Assembly: GCA_036406595.1 (NCBI GenBank)
Contig: DASXAR010000027.1
Span: 1 to 63,652 of the forward strand
Length of the DNA stretch: 63,652 nucleotides
Origin: VRUE01 sp036406595
GTDB taxonomy: Bacteria; Actinomycetota; Thermoleophilia; Solirubrobacterales; 70-9
Reading direction: 5' to 3'
Position numbers and translations under genes: made by a program. Position 1 is the first letter of the stretch; every line of letters begins with the position of its first letter. The notes beneath the pieces are model-generated. The model saw only the letters and a program-made list of their open reading frames with translations, had not been told where the DNA came from and did no database searches. This document shows, in pieces, positions 59,369 to 63,652 of this stretch.

Positions 59369-60973
59369 CTATCGATGAATCAGTTTCAGTGCCTTGGACC
59401 GCGTGTCGGCGATTCCCCCGGTCGGAGTGAACTTCACCCGGACCGACATCCGAACCGTTCCTTTGGACCTCAGCTCGTTGGCCAGCTTGTGCTTGGGGAT
59501 GACCTTCAATCCGAACGTACCGGCGCCCCTGGCGTCCCGGATGAACTTCTTGACCTTCTTGCCGAAGAGGACAAGGCGCCCCGGCCCAGGGATTTCGACC
59601 TGGAGCTTCGCGGTCCCGCTCCCCTTGTTTCGCTTCAGCTTGCGAAACTTGAAGGCGTTCGAGGGGGTCGCGGTGGGCGCAGTGAAGGCTGCCTGGGGAG
59701 GTTGCACCGGCAGCTCGTAAGCACCCCGGTCAATCGTGGCAATGCCATCGCCATTGCCGTCGGCGATCCGAGTAGCCCCATCGAGGTCGGTGCCCGACAA
59801 CGAGTCCCCGCCCAGCCCGCTGTCCACCGCGGGAGAGCCGGGCGGCAGGTGCCAATCGTTGCCGGGGACGAACAGGGACGAGACGGGAGCAAACGCGTTG
59901 CCGCCTTTCGCATCGCAGGAGACGGTTCCCGCAGCCACGGCTTCTGCCTGTAGGTTGACCATGCTCGAGGTGCAGGTGACCGAAGCGGTCGCACTTCCCT
60001 CCACTTCCTGACGCTCCATCGCAATCGAATTGGCCAGCGCGACACTCGCCATCGCGCCGCCTTCGGCCCGGGCCCTGGTCGCGGAATCGCCGCCGTCTTC
60101 GACCTTGGGGACGCCGGCATCGATCGTGTCATTGGACAGAATCGCCTGCCTCGCGCCCGAGTTGGAGAAGACTTCCACGCCGAACGAGCCTCCCAGGATC
60201 AGCGAGGAATCGATCACGACTTCGGCGGTTCGAACCGTGACAACGGTGCTACCGCCTTCGAGTCGGCTGCGCAAGACGTGGGCTTCGGTCCCGGAGAACT
60301 CGGTGTCGACGGCCACATTCGTGGCCCGGACATCGGAATCGGCGACGGTGGCCCCCGATCCGAAGATCTTCAAGCCGGGGGTCACGCCGAGCTGGCGGAC
60401 GCGGGAGCCGAGTACGTTCGCATTTGTGGCCGTGGTTGCCAAGAACACGCCTTCCGTGGCCGAATCGCCGGCGCTCTGGACGTGAGCGTTCCTGATCGTG
60501 GCCGTCGGCGCCGCGAGTTCTATGCCGGCCGTGTTGACGAATTCGGATGGCACCTCGACGCGCAGGTCCTCGATCGAGACGCCCGAGCCCGTGCTGACGG
60601 CGATCACGGCTCCTTTGTTCGATTCCGGAGAACGCACGGTCGTGGCCCCGGCTGGGGTTTTCGTCACGTCGGCACCACGGCTCGCCCCACGCAGGGTCAG
60701 GCCCGCGTCCTGTTCGTCGTCGACGACCACGCGTTCCACATAGAGACCCGGGCCGACCTGGATTTCATCGCCCGTTCCCGGGGCCGCGCGAGCAGCGACG
60801 AGGGCTGTGGAGATCGCTTCGCAGGGCGCCACTTCTGTGCAGGCTTCACCTGAGCCCGCTTTGTTGACGAAGAAGGTTTCGGCCTGAGCGGCAGCGGGGG
60901 CGGTCAGCGTCAGCGTCAGCGAGACGAGGATGATGACGACGCCACGAGCAGATCTGCTCGCTCGCAACCTCAT
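59369..60973 (-). CDS. Secreted right-handed beta-helix protein
   Basis: 534 residues with a signal peptide (VVIILVSLTLTLTAPAAAQA). The first domain block AGSGEACTEVAPCEAISTALVAARAAPGTGDEIQVGPGLYVERVVV is typical of parallel beta-helix proteins, followed by many short strands with repeated small hydrophobic/Asn turns (TATIRNAHVQS, TVADSDVRATNV). The C-terminal 110 residues are a separate basic beta domain (KLKRNKGSGTAKLQVEIPGPG) like those of other exported proteins in this lineage. ATG 60973 is the first before the signal. Function may be polysaccharide binding or adhesion. Confidence 0.8.
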   Translation of the reverse strand: MRLRASRSARGVVIILVSLTLTLTAPAAAQAETFFVNKAGSGEACTEVAPCEAISTALVAARAAPGTGDEIQVGPGLYVERVVVDDEQDAGLTLRGASRGADVTKTPAGATTVRSPESNKGAVIAVSTGSGVSIEDLRVEVPSEFVNTAGIELAAPTATIRNAHVQSAGDSATEGVFLATTATNANVLGSRVRQLGVTPGLKIFGSGATVADSDVRATNVAVDTEFSGTEAHVLRSRLEGGSTVVTVRTAEVVIDSSLILGGSFGVEVFSNSGARQAILSNDTIDAGVPKVEDGGDSATRARAEGGAMASVALANSIAMERQEVEGSATASVTCTSSMVNLQAEAVAAGTVSCDAKGGNAFAPVSSLFVPGNDWHLPPGSPAVDSGLGGDSLSGTDLDGATRIADGNGDGIATIDRGAYELPVQPPQAAFTAPTATPSNAFKFRKLKRNKGSGTAKLQVEIPGPGRLVLFGKKVKKFIRDARGAGTFGLKVIPKHKLANELRSKGTVRMSVRVKFTPTGGIADTRSKALKLIHR

Positions 60974-61064
60974 CGTCTGAGTGTAGTGCGGCGGCGGGGG
61001 CGGGACATTCGCAGAGGGACTTCCGATCCGACCGGACCGGCAACGGCCTGGCTGACTCAGCAGA

Positions 61065-61352
61065 TCAGGCCCCTGCGAAATGCTGGAGGAGGCGTTCGGC
61101 GTAGTAGTCCTCCCACTTCTGGTCCGTCGTCTCGTTGCCGTAGTCCTTGTCAAGCTTCACAAGCAGGTAGACGAGCTCGCTTGGCACCGGCTTCGTCGAG
61201 AGGAGATCCGGCAGCTCGGAGAGGCGAATCAGCCAATCAGCGTAAAACGAGGCCCAGTCATCGTCGGCCCCGTCTGTGATCCGGTAGACGCGGTGGTGAG
61301 TCTCCCCGGCCTCGTGAAGCAGGGAGCTGATTTTGGCGGTGCGCTCATCCAT
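61065..61352 (-). CDS. Small helical protein, unknown
   Basis: 95 residues, hydrophilic: TAKISSLLHEAGETHHRVYR, then DDDWASFYADWLIRLSELPDLL, and KWEDYYAERLLQHF. The acidic, Trp/Tyr-rich helices and absence of cysteines suggest a compact cytoplasmic helical protein. It overlaps the 3' end of the VOC gene by 8 nt and is presumably cotranslated with it. I do not recognise the family with certainty. Confidence 0.68.
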   Translation of the reverse strand: MDERTAKISSLLHEAGETHHRVYRITDGADDDWASFYADWLIRLSELPDLLSTKPVPSELVYLLVKLDKDYGNETTDQKWEDYYAERLLQHFAGA

Positions 61353-61713
61353 GGCTCCCCTCATCCTCACCGCTCGCGGCTCTCGCGGCAAGTGCGAACG
61401 GGCTCCCCTCCGAGTCGCGGCAAACTGCCCAGCGCTCACCCGGGTGGACGATCGAGCCGCCCAACTCCTCGACGCGCTTGAGGCCGGTGGCCACGTCGTC
61501 GATGGTGAAGTAGGGAAGCGAGCCGGTGTCCCCCGGCCCGGTGCCGCGCTCGTGCACGCCGAGCCGCAACCCGTCCTGCGCGGTCTCCCAGCCCTGTCCA
61601 GCTCCCGCTCCTCGTGGCGCCAGGTCAATCCCAAGCAGTCCTCGCCAGAAGCGGAGGGCGCGCTCCGGATCGTCGGCGGGAAACTCGACCAAAGCCGCCG
61701 GCACGCTGCTCAA
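61345..61713 (-). CDS. Single-domain VOC protein
   Basis: 122 residues with the glyoxalase/bleomycin-resistance fold: ALVEFPADDPERALRFWRGLLGIDL at the start and YFTIDDVATGLKRVEELGGSIVHP in the second half, ending RDSEGSPFALAARA. The VEFP...RA..FW pattern is common in uncharacterised actinobacterial members. Metal residues are not complete, so it may be a binding rather than a catalytic protein. It is followed by the overlapping small helical gene. Confidence 0.82.
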   Translation of the reverse strand: MSSVPAALVEFPADDPERALRFWRGLLGIDLAPRGAGAGQGWETAQDGLRLGVHERGTGPGDTGSLPYFTIDDVATGLKRVEELGGSIVHPGERWAVCRDSEGSPFALAARAASGEDEGSHG

Positions 61714-61984
61714 CCCTTCCGTGTGGCCAAGATCGGAACCAAACCAGGCACCAGGCTACTCAATGAGGCGCAAACCCAATACGTGTGCGGGCTTCCGGCT
61801 TGAGGGCGGAATCAGACCATGGTTGAGGGCCTCAAGGGCTTGTTTCGAGCTAGCGGCGGCGATCCGCCCCTCGGCCGGCGTCCTGCTCGCCCGCGTAGCG
61901 CTAAGGTCAAGGGGATCTGAGGCAACGACGTTTAGCCCGGCCAGCCCACCCGGAGCCGGGGCTAGCCTCGCGGGGGCGGTGATC

Positions 61985-62521
61985 GTGAACGAGGACCCGG
62001 CGCAGGACGCAGTAGCGCTGAAGGAAGCTGCGGAGCAGGAAGGCGAACGGCTCGCGCGCAGCCTCACGCACGATCCTGAGATGGGAGAGGAGTGGCTCCG
62101 CCAGGAGAACCTGATCTACGGGGGCCTGATGGCGATCGGCATCGTCATGGTGCAGTCGCTACTCCCGTACCCCCTGGATACATCCGCCATGGCCTGCGTC
62201 CTCGCCTTTGCGGTCGCGATCCCGCTCCTGGCCGCCCTGATCATGGTCAACCGGCATGAGCAATTCCGTCGCCGTCGGACCAGCTCACGCATCGTGGCCG
62301 CTGCGAGAGCGATCGCTCAGGGCGCCGCCTTCCTGGGACTGGTCGCCGGGTTCTGGCACCTCCATTGGATCGCCGGCGCGGCTGTTCTCGGAAGCTCCCT
62401 CGTTGCGATCGGAGTCCACTCCGCAGGCTTCACGGCCTTGGAGTTGGAGAACGCGACGCCTGCCCAGGAGGATCCGCCCGGGGAACAGCCGTCAAGGGGC
62501 CACGAGGCCGACGGTCCGTAG
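61985..62521 (+). CDS. Membrane protein of unknown function
   Basis: 178 residues (GTG 61985; GTG 61979 equally possible). A helical N-terminal part (ALKEAAEQEGERLARSLTHD) precedes four hydrophobic helices in two pairs: LIYGGLMAIGIVMVQSLL, AMACVLAFAVAIPLLAALIMV, then AIAQGAAFLGLVAGFWHL and GAAVLGSSLVAIGVHSAG. The C-terminus is acidic. No family is recognised. It stands alone after a 270-bp gap in which I see no other gene. Confidence 0.65.
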   Translation: MNEDPAQDAVALKEAAEQEGERLARSLTHDPEMGEEWLRQENLIYGGLMAIGIVMVQSLLPYPLDTSAMACVLAFAVAIPLLAALIMVNRHEQFRRRRTSSRIVAAARAIAQGAAFLGLVAGFWHLHWIAGAAVLGSSLVAIGVHSAGFTALELENATPAQEDPPGEQPSRGHEADGP

Positions 62522-62640
62522 TCCAGGATTTGAACGGCGACTGCTCGGCCCACGGCCGCAGAACCAGGGGATAGTTGAGCAGACGGTGGCACCGTTCCGA
62601 GCGATGCAGCGATCGACGGCGTCGCCTAGGCTCGGGCGAC

Positions 62641-63387
62641 GTGATCGGCCACGCACTCTCCCTGCCGCGACGACAGGCTCGAGTGGCCTGGGACCGTCCG
62701 ATCGCAACCGGTTTCGCAGTCGGCTCCGCATGTTTCCTCGTCGGGCCCTTCCCTGGGTTCGTGCAGCTTGTCGGCCAGGGGGCCGACGGCGCCGTGTTCT
62801 TCGCCGGCTCGGTCTTCTTCACGCTTGCCGCGGCCCTCGAGCTGCGGGAGGGAACGCTGAGGGCGCGGCGGCGATTCGCCAATGCATCCTGGTGGAGCGC
62901 CGCGATCCAGTTCATCGGGACGCTCTTCTTCAATATCAGCACCTTTCACGCGATGCAGACGGGCCTCTCGGCACACCAGCAGGACAGGCTGGTCTGGGCC
63001 CCGGACCTCCTGGGCTCAGCCTGCTTCCTGGTCTCCGGCGCCCTGGCATATGCCGTCACAAGCGGTCCCCATCTGTTGCCGGGCCGGTGGCGACCGGCCC
63101 AGAGCGATCCCGACAGCACGATGGCCGCGGTCAACCTGCTCGGCTGCTTGCTCTTCGGCGTCGCCGCGGTCGCCTCCTACGTCGTGCCTTCGACCGGCTC
63201 GCTGCTGGCACTCGCGCCGGCGAACTGGTGCACCTCGCTGGGTGGCCTCTGCTTTCTCATCGGCGCCGTGCTTCTATGGCGACAAGAGCGGCACCGCGAG
63301 AACCATTCAGCGAAACCGTACCCCCGTTTCCAGGAGCGAGCCCGCTTCCGAAGCGGGCTTCCGGGCTATCGGGGAGACAGGATTTGA
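62641..63387 (+). CDS. YrhK-like multi-helix membrane protein, tail running into a tRNA fragment
   Basis: Up to 248 residues with about six hydrophobic helices. The paired units FAVGSACFLVGPFPGFVQLVG/AVFFAGSVFFTLAAALELREG and later LGSACFLVSGALAYAV resemble the YrhK family, whose function is unknown. The recognisable part ends near LLWRQERHREN (about 63300). The last 29 codons pass through a strong hairpin and then into the tRNA-Pro-like fragment, where the stop lies. The original 3' end may therefore have been altered by recombination. GTG 62641 is the chosen start. Confidence 0.7.
   Translation: MIGHALSLPRRQARVAWDRPIATGFAVGSACFLVGPFPGFVQLVGQGADGAVFFAGSVFFTLAAALELREGTLRARRRFANASWWSAAIQFIGTLFFNISTFHAMQTGLSAHQQDRLVWAPDLLGSACFLVSGALAYAVTSGPHLLPGRWRPAQSDPDSTMAAVNLLGCLLFGVAAVASYVVPSTGSLLALAPANWCTSLGGLCFLIGAVLLWRQERHRENHSAKPYPRFQERARFRSGLPGYRGDRI
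63339..63359 (+). terminator. Candidate terminator hairpin
   Basis: A perfect 9-bp stem, AGCCCGCTT and AAGCGGGCT, with a 3-nt loop. It falls within the last codons of the YrhK-like reading frame, which suggests the functional gene once ended before it. Confidence 0.55.
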
Positions 63388-63400
63388 ACCTGCGACCTCT
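63369..63400 (-). repeat. 3' fragment of a tRNA-Pro-like gene
   Basis: Read on the minus strand, the 32 nt comprise the end of a variable loop, a complete T-arm (GCAGG, loop TTCAAAT, CCTGT) and the acceptor end CTCCCCGA. This is the 3' end expected of actinobacterial tRNA-Pro. No matching 5' acceptor, D-arm or anticodon arm occurs on the 5' side. It has the form of an attachment-site remnant. Confidence 0.6.
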
Positions 63401-63459
63401 CGGCGCTCAGCCGGAAGACGCCCTCACCCGATGCGTCCCTCCGGCTGCGAGACGGGCAC

Positions 63460-63652
63460 TCAGCAGCGCGCCGCGTAGGCGAAGAGGAAGGACGTGTAGG
63501 CACGCGGCTTGAAGGTCGTCACGAAAGGCTCGAAGCCCGGCCCCGTGAGGCGAACGGTCCTTCCGGGGAAGCGGGCGCTGAGCGACCCGCTCCATTCCCA
63601 GCCTTCCCCCTGCCTGCGGATGGTCGCCTGGCCATGGAAGGGCGAAGGGGGC
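63460..63652 (-). CDS. C-terminal end of an unidentified protein (5' part beyond window)
   Basis: About 63 codons are visible, reading into the window edge and ending at a TGA whose complement lies at 63460-63462. The amino-acid pattern (QGEGWEWSGSLSARFPGRTV, then LTGPGFEPFVTTFKPRAYTS, ending FAYAARC) has alternating hydrophobic residues of a beta-rich domain and a terminal Cys, unlike random reading frames here. It seems a real coding end, probably of an exported protein. Function unknown. Confidence 0.55.
   Translation of the reverse strand, partial: PPSPFHGQATIRRQGEGWEWSGSLSARFPGRTVRLTGPGFEPFVTTFKPRAYTSFLFAYAARC

Noticed and set aside
1..63652. CRISPR array
   Set aside because: No series of regularly spaced identical repeats with unique spacers exists; the tandem repeats present have two or three copies only.

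Overview
The window is a 63.7 kb stretch of very GC-rich, gene-dense chromosome. Codon use, GTG/TTG starts, many ATGA stop/start overlaps and several secreted protein types I associate with Solirubrobacterales suggest a soil-type actinobacterium of class Thermoleophilia. That assignment is inference; there is no rRNA or marker gene here. I saw no integrase, transposase, phage gene or CRISPR array.

1-8.4 kb: a minus-strand operon under a cobalamin riboswitch. It encodes two exported proteins with DUF4430 (transcobalamin-like beta) domains, an ECF transporter T subunit, a fused double ATPase, and an S-component-like membrane domain fused to an exported squalene-cyclase-type repeat domain. Together these are the two structural parts of animal intrinsic factor/transcobalamin attached to a bacterial vitamin importer, and they are the most interesting system in the window. 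A nitroreductase and a truncated glpD follow on the same strand. 8.4-24.5 kb: an NRAMP-like transporter, a trypsin-like protease, a YbdK-type ligase, a YCII/sigma-factor pair, a large LuxR regulator divergent from a bicovalent flavin oxidase, and a run of lineage-type secreted proteins. 24.5-26.8 kb: an MFS exporter and TetR repressor separated by three identical-architecture palindromes, inserted beside a hydrolase fragment.

26.8-42.7 kb: a probable genomic island in two segments. Copies of the 3' end of tRNA-Glu lie at 26766, 39855 and, as the intact gene, 42648, all in the same orientation. The large segment holds an alcohol dehydrogenase and a nine-gene minus-strand operon (DUF389 protein, cydA, cydB, zwf, GH15, GMC oxidoreductase, NDH-2, aldose epimerase, cyclase). 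This operon appears to combine carbohydrate hydrolysis and oxidation with a bd-type respiratory chain. The small segment holds an epoxide-hydrolase-like protein and a flavin monooxygenase-like protein.

42.7-63.7 kb: tRNA-Leu is followed after 21 nt by a helix-turn-helix/LAGLIDADG gene, with a LexA-like palindrome upstream. Then come hydrolases, a metallophosphoesterase, a haloalkane dehalogenase divergent from a complete sulfate ABC importer (sbp-cysT-cysW-cysA), a second trypsin-like protease, an RDD protein, a NUDIX gene without a usual start codon, a convergent sigma/anti-sigma pair, VOC proteins, a frameshifted SGNH hydrolase pseudogene, a beta-helix secreted protein, and membrane proteins ending at a tRNA-Pro 3' fragment.
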